Shown here piece by piece: positions 10,627 to 18,968 of a DNA stretch of 64,000 nucleotides (positions are counted from its first letter, which is position 1; every line of letters starts with the position of its first letter). Under the pieces are notes generated by a model, which was not told the DNA's origin, ran no database searches, and saw only the letters and a program-made list of their open reading frames with translations. Source of the DNA: Alkalihalobacillus sp. AL-G. Lineage in GTDB: Bacteria > Bacillota > Bacilli > Bacillales > Fictibacillaceae. The stretch covers positions 2,170,001-2,234,000 of the forward strand of contig NZ_CP094656.1 in the NCBI RefSeq assembly GCF_030643805.1, in the 5' to 3' direction. Both the position numbers and the translations under genes were made by a program.

Positions 10627-12414
10627 GTGTTAACTTTTCCAAAACCAGATATCGAACAGTTTTTTCAAACTCTTTCGGTACAAGACTTTGTCCTAAGTCC
10701 AAATGAAAAACAGCTTGTGGTGAGTTCTAATATTAACGGGCACTATAACCTATGGGGGATGGACCTCCCAAACATGTTTCCGTATCCGTTAACCGCGAAG
10801 AATCAAAAAACGCACGCCTTGCATTATGCAAAGAATGGAGATTTTCTCATTGTCGGCTTCGATCAGGACGGTGATGAAAACATCCAATTATACGCCCTTG
10901 AACCGAGTGGTGGGAGCCTCTTGGATCTAAGACAAAAAGAGGGAGAAAAACACTACTTTGGTGCGTTGACCGATGACGGAGAACGTCTATTTTACACCTC
11001 ATCAAAAGACAATCCATCCTATTTAAACGGCTATTGTTTCGACTTGACAACAGGAGAAGAAACCGTTGTTGTGGAGGGGAACGAGGCCATAATTGAACTG
11101 ATCGATGTTAGTGCAGACGAAAAGAGCATCTTGTATTCAAAGCATTTTTCAAATTCGTTTATGCCTGCCATTGTAAAAACAAACGGAAAGGATTTATCCC
11201 TCACACCACCGACCGATGATGAGTTTACGGTAACTGAAGCCATTTTTACGACAAATGATTCAATATATTTTACGACGAACTATGAAGCTGATTTTTCTTA
11301 CCTGGCCAGGTTCGACATACATACCAACGAGTTCACAAAGGTTCTAGAGCTGGAAGGTGAAGAGCTTTCATCCATTAAATATGATAAAACGAATGGTCGG
11401 TTGTTCATTACGAGTACAAGTAAAGCGGAAGATCGATTATTTGTTTATGACCTTCAAAACAACCAATCTAAACAAATTTCTCTTCCAATACACTTTATTA
11501 AAAAACTGATCGTCTCTACAAAAGGATCTTTATATTTACTTGGTGAAGGGTCCACTCAACTGAACAATATTTACCGACTCGATATTATTGAACGAAATTG
11601 GGAACAACTTACAAACTATAAGATCCCAGGAGTATCAAAGGAAGAGCTCGTTGAACCTGAAGTTGTAACGTATACTTCTTTTGACGGATTAAAGATTGAA
11701 GCATTATTTTACCGGGCAAATGAGGAAAGGAATAATGGTCATGTTATCCATTGGCCGCACGGAGGACCGCAATCGAGTGAACGGAAATACTTCATCTCCC
11801 TTTATCAATTGTTATTAAATAGAGGATATTCGATTTTTGCACCTAATTTCAGGGGTTCAACTGGTTACGGACTAAAGTTCATGAAAATGGTTGAACAGGA
11901 CTGGGGATTCGGTCCACGTCTCGACAATGTTAAAGGAATCGAATGGCTCGTCGAAAACGGATATGTCGATTACGATAAAGTCTTTTTGATGGGCGGAAGT
12001 TTTGGAGGATACATGTCGTTATTGTTGCACGGGAGACATCCTGAATATTTCAAGGCAGTTGTAGACATTTGTGGCCCAAGCAATCTTTTCTCCTTTATCG
12101 ATAGTGTTCCGGAACATTGGAAGCCTGGAATGCATAAGTTTGTTGGGGATCCTGTTGAACAAAAAGACAAATTAATAGAAGATTCACCATCAACCTATCT
12201 CGATCATATGAAAAAACCGATGCTAATGATTCAAGGGGCGAATGATCCACGTGTTGTAAAGGCTGAGTCTGATCAACTTGTTGAAGCACTTGAGAAAAAT
12301 GGAACAGTGGTAGATTACATGGTTCTGGAAGATGAAGGTCATGGCTTTTCAAAAAAGGAAAATGAAATCAAGGTTTACCGGAGGATTTTGGAATTCTTCG
12401 AACAATATCGTTAG
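10627..12414 (+). CDS. S9 (prolyl oligopeptidase) family serine peptidase
   Basis: The GTG at 10627 is taken as start because AGGAGG ends 6 nt before it, whereas the ATG at 10621 abuts the ribosome binding site. The 595-residue protein has an N-terminal seven-bladed beta-propeller (to about residue 350) with WD-like repeats, then an alpha/beta hydrolase domain. The nucleophile Ser lies in GGSFGGYM (about residues 457-464), with the catalytic Asp in GANDPRV and the His in EGHGF near the C-terminus. No signal peptide is present, so it should act in the cytoplasm on short peptides, acylated peptides or amides. It is monocistronic. Confidence 0.9.
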   Translation: MLTFPKPDIEQFFQTLSVQDFVLSPNEKQLVVSSNINGHYNLWGMDLPNMFPYPLTAKNQKTHALHYAKNGDFLIVGFDQDGDENIQLYALEPSGGSLLDLRQKEGEKHYFGALTDDGERLFYTSSKDNPSYLNGYCFDLTTGEETVVVEGNEAIIELIDVSADEKSILYSKHFSNSFMPAIVKTNGKDLSLTPPTDDEFTVTEAIFTTNDSIYFTTNYEADFSYLARFDIHTNEFTKVLELEGEELSSIKYDKTNGRLFITSTSKAEDRLFVYDLQNNQSKQISLPIHFIKKLIVSTKGSLYLLGEGSTQLNNIYRLDIIERNWEQLTNYKIPGVSKEELVEPEVVTYTSFDGLKIEALFYRANEERNNGHVIHWPHGGPQSSERKYFISLYQLLLNRGYSIFAPNFRGSTGYGLKFMKMVEQDWGFGPRLDNVKGIEWLVENGYVDYDKVFLMGGSFGGYMSLLLHGRHPEYFKAVVDICGPSNLFSFIDSVPEHWKPGMHKFVGDPVEQKDKLIEDSPSTYLDHMKKPMLMIQGANDPRVVKAESDQLVEALEKNGTVVDYMVLEDEGHGFSKKENEIKVYRRILEFFEQYR

Positions 12415-12428
12415 AAACGTTTCATTTC

Positions 12429-12458
12429 GGGGGTAGATATTTTTCTACCGCCCTTTTT
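12429..12458 (+). terminator. Rho-independent terminator after S9 peptidase
   Basis: GGGGGTAGA and TCTACCGCCC form an imperfect stem followed by TTTTT, 15 bp after the stop. Confidence 0.65.
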
Positions 12459-12673
12459 AATGTGGAAGGAATTCGAATTTGAATATCGAAATTAAACTAA
12501 TTAGACATAGGTAGAAATTGTATGCAACAAAATATACGCCTGACCGGCTTGGCCAAATGGTGAAACGACTAACTACGGTCTTAGAGAATCATGTCATTTT
12601 CAAAAAAGTGGTGCCGAAATGGTATACTGAAGTCACTCATAAAGTAAACTTTTAAACTATTGTAGGTGAAGAA

Positions 12674-13588
12674 ATGCATCAAAACCCATTACTTAAACTA
12701 TTGAATGTGAGTAAAAAGATAGGTAAACATCAGATACTTTCTAATATCGATTTAGAAATTGGTGAAGGAGAAATCGTAGGGTTACTGGGACCTAATGGAT
12801 CCGGCAAAACAACTCTAATCCGGACAATTGTTGGACTTGTCAAAGCAAATACAGGCAAAATCATAATCGGCGATCGAGACTTATATAAACACTTCAATGA
12901 AGCGATACGACATGTAGGTGCGATTGTTGAAAACCCCGAGTTTTACGGGTATTTAACGGGTTATCAAAATTTGAAGCAATATGCAGCAATGTACAAGGAG
13001 ATTACGGATGAACGGATTGATGAAGTAATTGCACTTGTAAATCTTGAACATGCGATTCATGATAAAGTCCGCACGTATTCACTGGGTATGAGACAAAGGC
13101 TAGGAATTGCTCAGGCGATTTTACATAGACCGAAATTATTAATCCTTGATGAACCTACAAATGGTTTGGATCCGATGGGAATAAGAGAGTTTCGTACTTA
13201 TGTGAAGGCTCTTTGTGAAAAAGAAAACGTCTCCATCATCATTGCTAGCCATCTTCTACGTGAAATCGAAGACGTATGCCACCGGGTCGCGATCATTCAT
13301 TCCGGAGAAATCATTCAGGTCACAGAGTTACATAACCAATTAGATACAGCACACAAAGTAAGATTTGAAATTCCTGAACGCAAAAAAGCGTTGATGCTTA
13401 TTGAAGGTCAAGGAATATCCGGTGAGCTTTTACCCGATGGAGTTGCACTCAGCCTAAAGAAGGAGCAAATTCCGGAAGTCATCTGTCTGTTAGTAAGGAA
13501 TGAAATACCGATATTTGCAGTAAATTCATTACACCCATCACTAGAAGAAGCATTTTTTAATGTGATAGGAGAGACCTATTATGATTAA
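12674..13588 (+). CDS. ABC transporter ATP-binding protein (BcrA-like)
   Basis: This 304-residue single ABC domain has Walker A GPNGSGKTT (about residues 40-48), signature YSLGMRQRLG (about 137-146) and Walker B LLILDEPTNGLDP. A C-terminal accessory segment of about 80 residues follows the D-loop and His switch (ASHLLREIE), as in bacitracin/lantibiotic-type exporter ATPases. The gene overlaps the permease gene by 8 nt, so they are translationally coupled and form one complex. The substrate is unknown. No two-component system sits next to it, unlike Bce-type modules. The ribosome binding site is AGGTGAAG. Confidence 0.9.
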   Translation: MHQNPLLKLLNVSKKIGKHQILSNIDLEIGEGEIVGLLGPNGSGKTTLIRTIVGLVKANTGKIIIGDRDLYKHFNEAIRHVGAIVENPEFYGYLTGYQNLKQYAAMYKEITDERIDEVIALVNLEHAIHDKVRTYSLGMRQRLGIAQAILHRPKLLILDEPTNGLDPMGIREFRTYVKALCEKENVSIIIASHLLREIEDVCHRVAIIHSGEIIQVTELHNQLDTAHKVRFEIPERKKALMLIEGQGISGELLPDGVALSLKKEQIPEVICLLVRNEIPIFAVNSLHPSLEEAFFNVIGETYYD

Positions 13589-14348
13589 GTTGATTCAAAA
13601 CGAGCATATAAAAATTTTCAATAAAAAAAGCAATCGAATTTTGTTCTTAATATTAGGAATCATATGCTTATTATTAGCTCTTATGGTGAAAAATCTACTA
13701 TCATCGTCTGGATCAGATGAAAGCTTTCTCGATTATGTTTTGTTCAGTACAAATTTCCTGATTCTGATGCCGTTCTTTCTTATTATTTTAGCCGGATCGA
13801 TCGTATCGAATGAATTCGATTGGGGAACGATCAAATTATTACTGATTCGGCCTGCACAACGCTCGAAGGTTCTACTTTCCAAATACATAACGGTTCTATT
13901 AATCGGGATATATATTCTCTTGATCTATCTAATACTGGCCTTCATATTTGGAATGCTGTTGTTCGGATTCTCGGACATCACAGGTGATTTTGAAATTTTA
14001 AACAGGTTGCCGATGCTATATTTGAATCGTCTCATCGAAATAGAAGTGATGGCTACCCTTGCGTTTTCAATATCAACGGTATTCCGAAGTAGTGTATTTG
14101 CAACAGGTACTGCAATTTTCCTTGTTCTAACAGGAAGATCTTTTGTAGAGGTGTTGGCTCATTTCAACATTGAGTGGGGAAAATATGTACTTTTCGCCAA
14201 TACGAATTTAAGCCAGTTTATGAATGGAAACCGTCCACTTTTTGAAGGGATGACACTTCCATTTTCCATCACGATATTAAGTGTGTACATTCTGATTTTT
14301 CTTGGTGGAGCATGGCTGACTTTTTGTAAACGGGATGTAACCGTATAA
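13581..14348 (+). CDS. ABC-2 type permease subunit
   Basis: This 255-residue protein has six hydrophobic helices in the ABC-2 pattern: a short N-terminal cytoplasmic helix (LIQNEHIKIFNKK), a first membrane segment, an extracellular loop (SSSGSDESF), then SNEFDWGTIKLLLIRP after helix 2, which is the conserved coupling stretch of this family, and a final helix before the end. It is the membrane partner of the overlapping ATPase. Export of a peptide antibiotic or a lipid is possible but not shown by sequence. GGAGAG lies ahead of the ATG. Confidence 0.88.
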   Translation: MIKLIQNEHIKIFNKKSNRILFLILGIICLLLALMVKNLLSSSGSDESFLDYVLFSTNFLILMPFFLIILAGSIVSNEFDWGTIKLLLIRPAQRSKVLLSKYITVLLIGIYILLIYLILAFIFGMLLFGFSDITGDFEILNRLPMLYLNRLIEIEVMATLAFSISTVFRSSVFATGTAIFLVLTGRSFVEVLAHFNIEWGKYVLFANTNLSQFMNGNRPLFEGMTLPFSITILSVYILIFLGGAWLTFCKRDVTV

Positions 14349-14437
14349 GCGAGAAAAATAATTCGAGAATGGTAAATTATGCATAACTATCTAGTATGTA
14401 ATCCATCCTAACCGTGAAAGTCCTTTACAAAGAAAAA

Positions 14438-14488
14438 CTAGGCAAAGCAAGCCTTTGCGCAGGCTGAGCCTCAGTTACACTTGTACTT
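14438..14488 (+). repeat. Dispersed hairpin repeat, copy A
   Basis: Core AAGCCTTTGCGCAGGCT at 14449-14465 is followed by CAGTTACACTTGTACT. Diverged copies lie near 44548-44616 (minus) and 62510-62580 (plus). The three share a GCCT-N6-AGGC hairpin and a TAGTT(A/G)C(A/G)CTT(A/G)TACT tail. All are intergenic. Confidence 0.7.
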
Positions 14489-14489
14489 C

Positions 14490-14511
14490 AGAAAGCACAT
14501 TAATGCTTTCT
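14490..14511 (+). promoter_or_regulatory. Hairpin in the leader of the 60-residue ORF
   Basis: A perfect 8-bp stem AGAAAGCA/TGCTTTCT with a 6-nt loop ends 12 nt before AAAGGAGGTG. No T run follows, so it is more likely an mRNA-stabilising or regulatory hairpin than a terminator. Confidence 0.45.
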
Positions 14512-14536
14512 AAAGTGTAAAAAAGGAGGTGTTAGG

Positions 14537-14719
14537 ATGACACATAAGCAGAACCAAAATCAAAAAGCGGTGGAGGAATCAGCAAAAGCTGTGAAAGATA
14601 ATGCGGATACGATGTTTGATAACCTCCAAAGTGCGGTTGAGAAAACAGAAAGCGCAGCAATGAATACGGTGGACAAAACAGCAGATGCGATGAATAAAGG
14701 AATGGATAAAAAGAAATAG
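14537..14719 (+). CDS. Small Lys/Ala-rich hydrophilic protein (60 aa)
   Basis: The ORF has an excellent ribosome binding site (AAAGGAGGTG at 7 nt) and ends just before a terminator, so it looks real. The protein is highly charged and helical with repeating alanine-rich turns (ESAKAVKDNAD, KTESAAMNTVDKTADAMNK), similar in composition to small stress or amphipathic helix proteins. It has no Cys, Trp or membrane segment. No function is assigned. It sits in a repeat-rich accessory stretch. Confidence 0.7.
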   Translation: MTHKQNQNQKAVEESAKAVKDNADTMFDNLQSAVEKTESAAMNTVDKTADAMNKGMDKKK

Positions 14720-14733
14720 CAAAGCGAAATGAG

Positions 14734-14768
14734 AACGGGGTGATCGTCAAAGGTCTCCTCGTTTTTAA
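14734..14768 (+). terminator. Rho-independent terminator after the 60-residue ORF
   Basis: AACGGGG pairs with CCTCGTT (one wobble) and is followed by TTTTT, 15 bp after the stop codon. Confidence 0.75.
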
Positions 14769-14970
14769 ATTTATTTTTATTGTATTATGGAAAGTTTTTG
14801 GTGAATTATGGGAAGCTTTTGTGCCGTGGAATTATAAAACCTGCCTGTTAGGAATTTTTGTAGTAACACCAACACCAATACTAATAGTAGTTGCATTTAT
14901 TTTATCGAGCTTGTCTTTTAAGATCATAAAAGCTTCTAATCATTATTAGCTTTTTTAAGAATTTTAATTT

Positions 14971-15072
14971 CACGAACGGGTGAGTTAGTTCAATAAGTTA
15001 TTCCAGAAAAGAGCGCTTTTCTGAAATAAGGAAAGTGTCTTTCTTCATGAAAAGGGCCACTTTGTTGAATAA
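14971..15072 (+). repeat. Palindromic intergenic element with two hairpins
   Basis: The element starts with CACGAACGGGTGAGTTAG. It contains CAGAAAAG-AGCG-CTTTTCTG (8-bp stem, extended by TTATT and AATAA flanks) and then AAAGTG...CACTTT. I recall similar elements scattered in Bacillaceae intergenic regions, but only one copy is visible here. Confidence 0.5.
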
Positions 15073-15169
15073 AGAATTTTAGCAATCAAGAAGAAATTAT
15101 TGATTGTTATGTGTGCTAAACTTGACTCTGCCAATAACGTTAATAATTCTATCTAAAGGAGGAGAAATC

Positions 15170-15576
15170 ATGTATTTAGAAAATTATCTTTATCCAGTAC
15201 CGGAAGAAAACAAAGAACAATTTTTAAAAATTAATTGAGAAGCTGAACGTATTTACAAAGAATATGGTGCAATCGAGAGCGAAACATATACTGCTGCATC
15301 TATTCAGCCGGAATATGGTTGTGAAGGAATGGTCTCGGTAGTCGAACTACACGAAAGCGAGATACTTATTTAGAAATTAACCGTTATCATAATAAGGATC
15401 ACCTTAGTCAGGTTTTGGAGAAGGTTGATAATCATGAACAGATTGAAAAGTTATATAATCAAATGACAAAGGTGATCGATGTGAATCGAACTGTAAAGTA
15501 TAATGTAGATATCCCTCATGAACAAAGGAGAACTGAAAATGAGAAAACTCGTTCTATTTCTGCACGCATCGCTTGA
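15170..15576 (+). pseudogene. Broken DUF1428-like gene
   Basis: A strong ribosome binding site (AAAGGAGGAG) precedes MYLENYLYPVPEENKEQFL. After 19 residues an in-frame TGA at about 15236 interrupts it, but the frame continues with family-like sequence (EAERIYKEYGAIESETYTA, QPEYGCEGMVS). A second lesion near 15355 shifts the frame to DTYLEINRYHNKDHL and VEKVDNHEQIEKLYN-like sequence (here EKVDNHEQIEKLYNQM). The pieces together cover a normal DUF1428 protein of about 110 residues. The shifted frame runs on over the start of the next gene. It is inactive as written. Confidence 0.8.
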
Positions 15577-16114
15577 CGGTTTTGTAGAAGGGCCGAATGG
15601 TGAAATGGACATTGGCTGGGTTTCCTACGATGCTGATTTGGAGAAACACGCGAAAGAAATTCTGAGTACTGCCGACACTGTCATTTGGGGACGTGGGACT
15701 TATCAGATGATGCACAGTTACTGGCCATCTGTGCCTTCGAACCCATCAGCTTCGCAGCATGAACGGAACCATGCCGAGTGGATCGAAAAGACAGCCAAAA
15801 TCGTTTTTTCCACGACGCTGGAGAAAGTCGAATGGAACAATTCCAGACTGGTGAAAGAAGATGTAGAGGAAGAGATCAAGAACCTCAAACAGCAGCCAGG
15901 CAAGAATATGGTCATCCTCGGCAGTCCTAGGTTCGCACACTACCTTATGCAGCTTGATTTAATAGATGAGTATAAAATTACGGTTTCTCCCGTCCTGATC
16001 GGCAGCGGATTGCCGTTATTCCAAGGCCTCAAGGAGAAGATCAATCTTAAACTTATCGAAAACAAGACATTTGATTCTGGAGCCATAGGCCTCGTTTACC
16101 AGACGGTTAGATGA
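15539..16114 (+). CDS. RibD C-terminal / dihydrofolate reductase-like family protein
   Basis: The 191-residue protein starts MRKLVLFLHASLDGFVEG, the typical opening of the stand-alone RibD-C/DHFR-like reductases common in Bacillus. VIWGRGTYQMM (about residues 48-58) and MVILGSPRFAHYLMQLDLIDEY (about 123-144), where the Gly-Ser loop binds the nucleotide, fit NADPH binding. The ATG at 15539 has AAAGGAG 8 nt upstream. It overlaps the tail of the decayed DUF1428 gene. The physiological substrate is unknown; an annotation as true dihydrofolate reductase would be unsafe. Confidence 0.87.
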   Translation: MRKLVLFLHASLDGFVEGPNGEMDIGWVSYDADLEKHAKEILSTADTVIWGRGTYQMMHSYWPSVPSNPSASQHERNHAEWIEKTAKIVFSTTLEKVEWNNSRLVKEDVEEEIKNLKQQPGKNMVILGSPRFAHYLMQLDLIDEYKITVSPVLIGSGLPLFQGLKEKINLKLIENKTFDSGAIGLVYQTVR

Positions 16115-16164
16115 CCTTGTCTCCTAAAGTAGATTACGCTAACCGGATTACGTTAGTACAATAA

Positions 16165-16217
16165 AAGCTGCGGTAGTCTAGGTCTTTCGAGTTCCTAGTC
16201 CGTCACTGCTTTTTTTA
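16165..16217 (+). terminator. Rho-independent terminator after the reductase gene
   Basis: An imperfect stem (AAGC..GCGGTAGTCTAGG with CCTAGTCCGTCACTGCTT) is followed by a seven-T run. Confidence 0.6.
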
Positions 16218-16280
16218 CGAGTCAGTCTAATTCAGTTTGTCGGGTGATCGTGTCGTTTGAGCTTAGAGTAAGGGGAAACG

Positions 16281-16485
16281 CCAAGTCGGACGCAATTCAG
16301 GGCTTAGCGTATATTTTCGTTAAACTGTTGGCGGTACCCCTAATGGGGTGGCTTCAATTAAAAGCAACCCCTTTTTCTTATTTTTAAGAAACAGGGGAAC
16401 GATGGAAATTGTAATTGTATTATACTTGAAATCAAGTCTTCCATATAAGGGCGCAAATCTGGAGTAAGATTTGCGCTCTCTTTTT
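16281..16485 (+). repeat. Repeat-like intergenic stretch ending in a terminator hairpin
   Basis: The gap before the GNAT gene holds no ORF. GGACGCAATTCAGGG at 16287 and CTTCCATATAAGGGCGCAA at 16437 resemble CTTCCATAATCGGGCGCAATTCAG at 17113, so related repeat pieces flank the GNAT gene. GCGCAAATCT/AGATTTGCGC (16451-16476) followed by TCTCTTTTT is a good terminator structure. Confidence 0.5.
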
Positions 16486-16605
16486 ATGATTGTTGAAGGA
16501 AGACTTATTGAGCTAAACTGAAAGGATAGTTTAAAAAAGCATTTCTTGAAAGTGTGCAAATGGTATTTAACCTGTTAAACAATTATTGAGGGGTAGGAGA
16601 AAAAT

Positions 16606-17082
16606 ATGGATTTATCCATTCGAAAGGCTAATAAAGATGATTACAAATCTTTATTGTCTTTATTCAGACAAGTTCATGATTTACACGTTTACGAAAGACC
16701 AGATTTGTACAAAGAGAATTCCACTCCAGTAAGTCAAGAGTTCTTTGAAAGTCAGTTAAATGATGTTAAACAACACATTTTTGTGGCTACCATTGGTAAT
16801 GAACTAGTCGGAGTCGTTGTGATGAAGGAAGAAGAAATAACTGAAAATTCATTTGTGAAAGTAAGAAATGTATTATTTATAAACAGTTTATGCATTGCCG
16901 ATGCCCAGCGAAAAAAGGGGATCGGAAAAAGACTTATGAAATATGTTTTTGATTTTGGGAGAAGCCTGAAAGTTGATTGTATTGAATTGGGAGTATCAGA
17001 GAAGAATCCTTATGCAATTGAATTTTATGAGTCAATTGGTATGACAACAAAGGGTAGAAAAATGGAGATTATATTAAATTAA
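16606..17082 (+). CDS. GNAT family N-acetyltransferase
   Basis: This 158-residue protein has the GNAT order: an N-terminal strand and helix (LSIRKANKDDYKSL), the central strands with VGVVVMKEEE, then the acetyl-CoA pyrophosphate loop in AQRKKGIGKRLM (about residues 101-112; Q/RxxGxG/A), and a final ELGVSEKNPYAIEFYESIGM block. The acceptor substrate is unknown. It stands alone within a repeat-rich segment, with repeat pieces on both sides. The ribosome binding site is GAGGGGTAGGAG, slightly far from the ATG. Confidence 0.9.
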   Translation: MDLSIRKANKDDYKSLLSLFRQVHDLHVYERPDLYKENSTPVSQEFFESQLNDVKQHIFVATIGNELVGVVVMKEEEITENSFVKVRNVLFINSLCIADAQRKKGIGKRLMKYVFDFGRSLKVDCIELGVSEKNPYAIEFYESIGMTTKGRKMEIILN

Positions 17083-17224
17083 CGGGTTCTTATCTTTAAT
17101 AAGATAACATAAATGATCTTCCATAATCGGGCGCAATTCAGAAGTACAGGAATGTGTTCATTATTCAAGAATAAGGGGGTTTAGTGAAAGACACGAGAGA
17201 ATAACAAGAAATGAGGGGGTATAA

Positions 17225-17644
17225 ATGAAAATAAATGAAGTACAAAGTCCATATATCAAAGAAACCATCAATGATAGAAAATACAGTTCATTAAGTCACT
17301 GGGGACACCCATTATTGAAACTGTAGGTGACAGGATATGTATTCATTTTATTTATTTTGGTGATAGTGAAACCAAATCCGTTCATGTCTTGGGCAGTTTT
17401 CCAGGATGGGAGTAAGACAAAAGGGGAAGATGACATCAAAGTTAAAATTACTGGGGTTTCATACTTCTCGGTTAATGAGTCGCTTTCATCTTTGGATATA
17501 AAAATTAAAAACCCCAATATATACAAAAAAGTTTTTACCAGTAACCTATTGGATAACCAAAGGAATCTATGGATTTATGACCCCATCAATGCCTTTGATA
17601 CACCCAAAAATCTATTAATTATTTTTGAAGGCTTTCCCGTTTAG
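17225..17644 (+). pseudogene. Amber-interrupted small membrane/secreted protein gene (or two short ORFs)
   Basis: An ATG at 17225 behind GAGGGGGTAT opens a 33-residue frame that ends at TAG (17324-17326). The same frame continues immediately with GTG and 105 more residues: one hydrophobic segment (YVFILFILVIV) and a soluble beta-rich part (IKVKITGVSYFSVNESLSSL). Because both halves share the frame with no gap, the simplest reading is a 139-codon gene with one nonsense mutation. The alternative is a GTG-started 105-residue protein at 17327 with only a weak GTAG ahead. I do not recognise the family. Confidence 0.4.
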
Positions 17645-17727
17645 TTTTATGAATGAGTCAGTTCTTCTTTGACGAAAGGGGCTTTAATGGAAGAAGTTGG
17701 TCAAGGTCCGGTCACGCTAAAGACAAG

Positions 17728-17757
17728 AGACTCGTCAAATGTGGACGAGTCTTTTTA
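17728..17757 (+). terminator. Rho-independent terminator
   Basis: A perfect 9-bp stem AGACTCGTC/GACGAGTCT is followed by TTTT. It separates the plus-strand ORF from proC. Confidence 0.8.
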
Positions 17758-17850
17758 GCTTTAAACTAAGTCAATTATAAGGGACCTTTGCCGTTAATTC
17801 CTCTAAACAGAATCCTTTAAGAATATATTACGATTCTCCACAACTATATT

Positions 17851-18651
17851 TTATTTCCCGCGTGCATGAGTGTTCGTGGCTTTGACGGCGTTTTGAACAA
17901 GCTCAGTAAAGTGACCTTTTTCAAGCACTTCGACTCCTGCAGCTGTGGAGCCACCAGGTGAGGTTACTTGATCACGTAATTCATTAGCGGTTATCCCTGT
18001 TTCTAACATTTCAGCAGAACCGCTGATCATCTTGGTAACAAGTAACTTCGCTTGTTTCTCATCAAGTCCATAGGATACGGCTGCCTCTTCTAATGCCTCA
18101 CAGAAGAGATACAAAAATGCCGGTGCACTACCCGTAACTGCTGTTAAATCGTGCACCTGTTCTTCGGATAGCTCAGCATAGTCGCCGATCGATTCTAATA
18201 AATGATGAATGATCGTCCGATGGTCATCATTAACAAAGCGACCGCACACATAGGTCGTCATCGACTTTTTTACCTGTGCAGCTGTGTTCGGCATCATCCA
18301 GCAAACCGGTGTACCTTCAGAGATTTTTGATTCCATGAATGTTGGATCCACTCCTGCAGCAACAGTGATAAATAGTTTTTTATAACCAATAGAATCTAAA
18401 TCTTCTAGAATCGTACTATGAGCTTGAGGAGGCACAGCTGAAACAACCACATCTACCTCATTAATTACGTCTCTCCAGTCGGTTGTTGTATGTACGTTAT
18501 ATTTTTTTGCTAAATTGATTAAACGTCTTTCATCCGTTTGGTTTGCAACAGTCACGCTTGAGAACAACGATGGATTTTGATTCTGCAATCCGGATATGAT
18601 CGCTTCAGCCATCCGACCTGCACCGATCATCAGTAGACGATATGATTCCAT
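17851..18651 (-). CDS. proC: Pyrroline-5-carboxylate reductase
   Basis: The protein has 266 residues from the ATG at 18651, behind AAGGAAGTG. It would reduce 1-pyrroline-5-carboxylate to proline with NAD(P)H, the last step of proline synthesis. The N-terminal Rossmann motif is IGAGRMAEAI (residues 9-18); VVSAVPPQ near residue 71 follows. The C-terminal helical domain carries LTAVTGSAPAFLY and the family signature TSPGGSTAAGV. Its length is normal. It is monocistronic, with no proA/proB nearby; Bacilli often have several ProC paralogues (ProG, ProH, ProI), and which one this is cannot be told. No T-box motif is visible upstream. Confidence 0.9.
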   Translation of the reverse strand: MESYRLLMIGAGRMAEAIISGLQNQNPSLFSSVTVANQTDERRLINLAKKYNVHTTTDWRDVINEVDVVVSAVPPQAHSTILEDLDSIGYKKLFITVAAGVDPTFMESKISEGTPVCWMMPNTAAQVKKSMTTYVCGRFVNDDHRTIIHHLLESIGDYAELSEEQVHDLTAVTGSAPAFLYLFCEALEEAAVSYGLDEKQAKLLVTKMISGSAEMLETGITANELRDQVTSPGGSTAAGVEVLEKGHFTELVQNAVKATNTHARGK

Positions 18652-18832
18652 TTTATCCACTTCCTTTCATCCTAACTAACGTACCAGATTTGAAAAAAGA
18701 ATGGAAGAAGGATCGTGTGTTTTGAATCTTTTAAAAGAGGTTACCGTCAGTGTTTGATTTTGTATGGTTTGTATGACACCAATAAAGTACTTCGACTCTC
18801 GGATGATATGCAGTAATACAACTTTTGCGGTT

Positions 18833-18863
18833 GGATCGGTTCGGATCGGTTCGGATCGGTTCG
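18833..18863 (+). repeat. Three perfect 10-bp tandem repeats GGATCGGTTC
   Basis: GGATCGGTTC occurs three times head to tail between divergent proC and the beta-propeller gene. CTCGGAT flanks the block on both sides (18798 and 18868). The 10-bp period would place every unit on the same DNA face. Confidence 0.7.
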
Positions 18864-18917
18864 CTTTCTCGGATCAACAGATTCAGAATTGAATTAAAAG
18901 AGAACGTTCTAACTTTG

Positions 18918-18944
18918 TAACCTTAGCGGGATTAGAAACGTCTA
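18918..18944 (+). promoter_or_regulatory. Putative ECF-sigma promoter
   Basis: TGTAAC (18918-18923), a 17-nt spacer and CGTC (18941-18944) fit the -35/-10 pattern of Bacillus extracytoplasmic-function sigma factors (sigma X/M/V-type). The -10 lies 24 nt before the ATG of the beta-propeller gene. An AGAACGTTCT palindrome lies just upstream at 18902. Confidence 0.55.
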
Positions 18945-18968
18945 TGTTAAAAACGAGGGGGACGTACA

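Noticed and set aside
14740-14949. 69-codon hydrophobic ORF from GTG
   Set aside because: Its start lies inside the terminator hairpin of the 60-residue gene, and it has no independent ribosome binding site.
18902-18911. LexA/SOS box (AGAACGTTCT)
   Set aside because: The Bacillus LexA site needs a 4-nt gap between GAAC and GTTC; here the halves touch.
18652-18968. T-box leader for proC
   Set aside because: No GGNACCGCG-like T-box sequence or specifier-loop structure was found on the minus strand.
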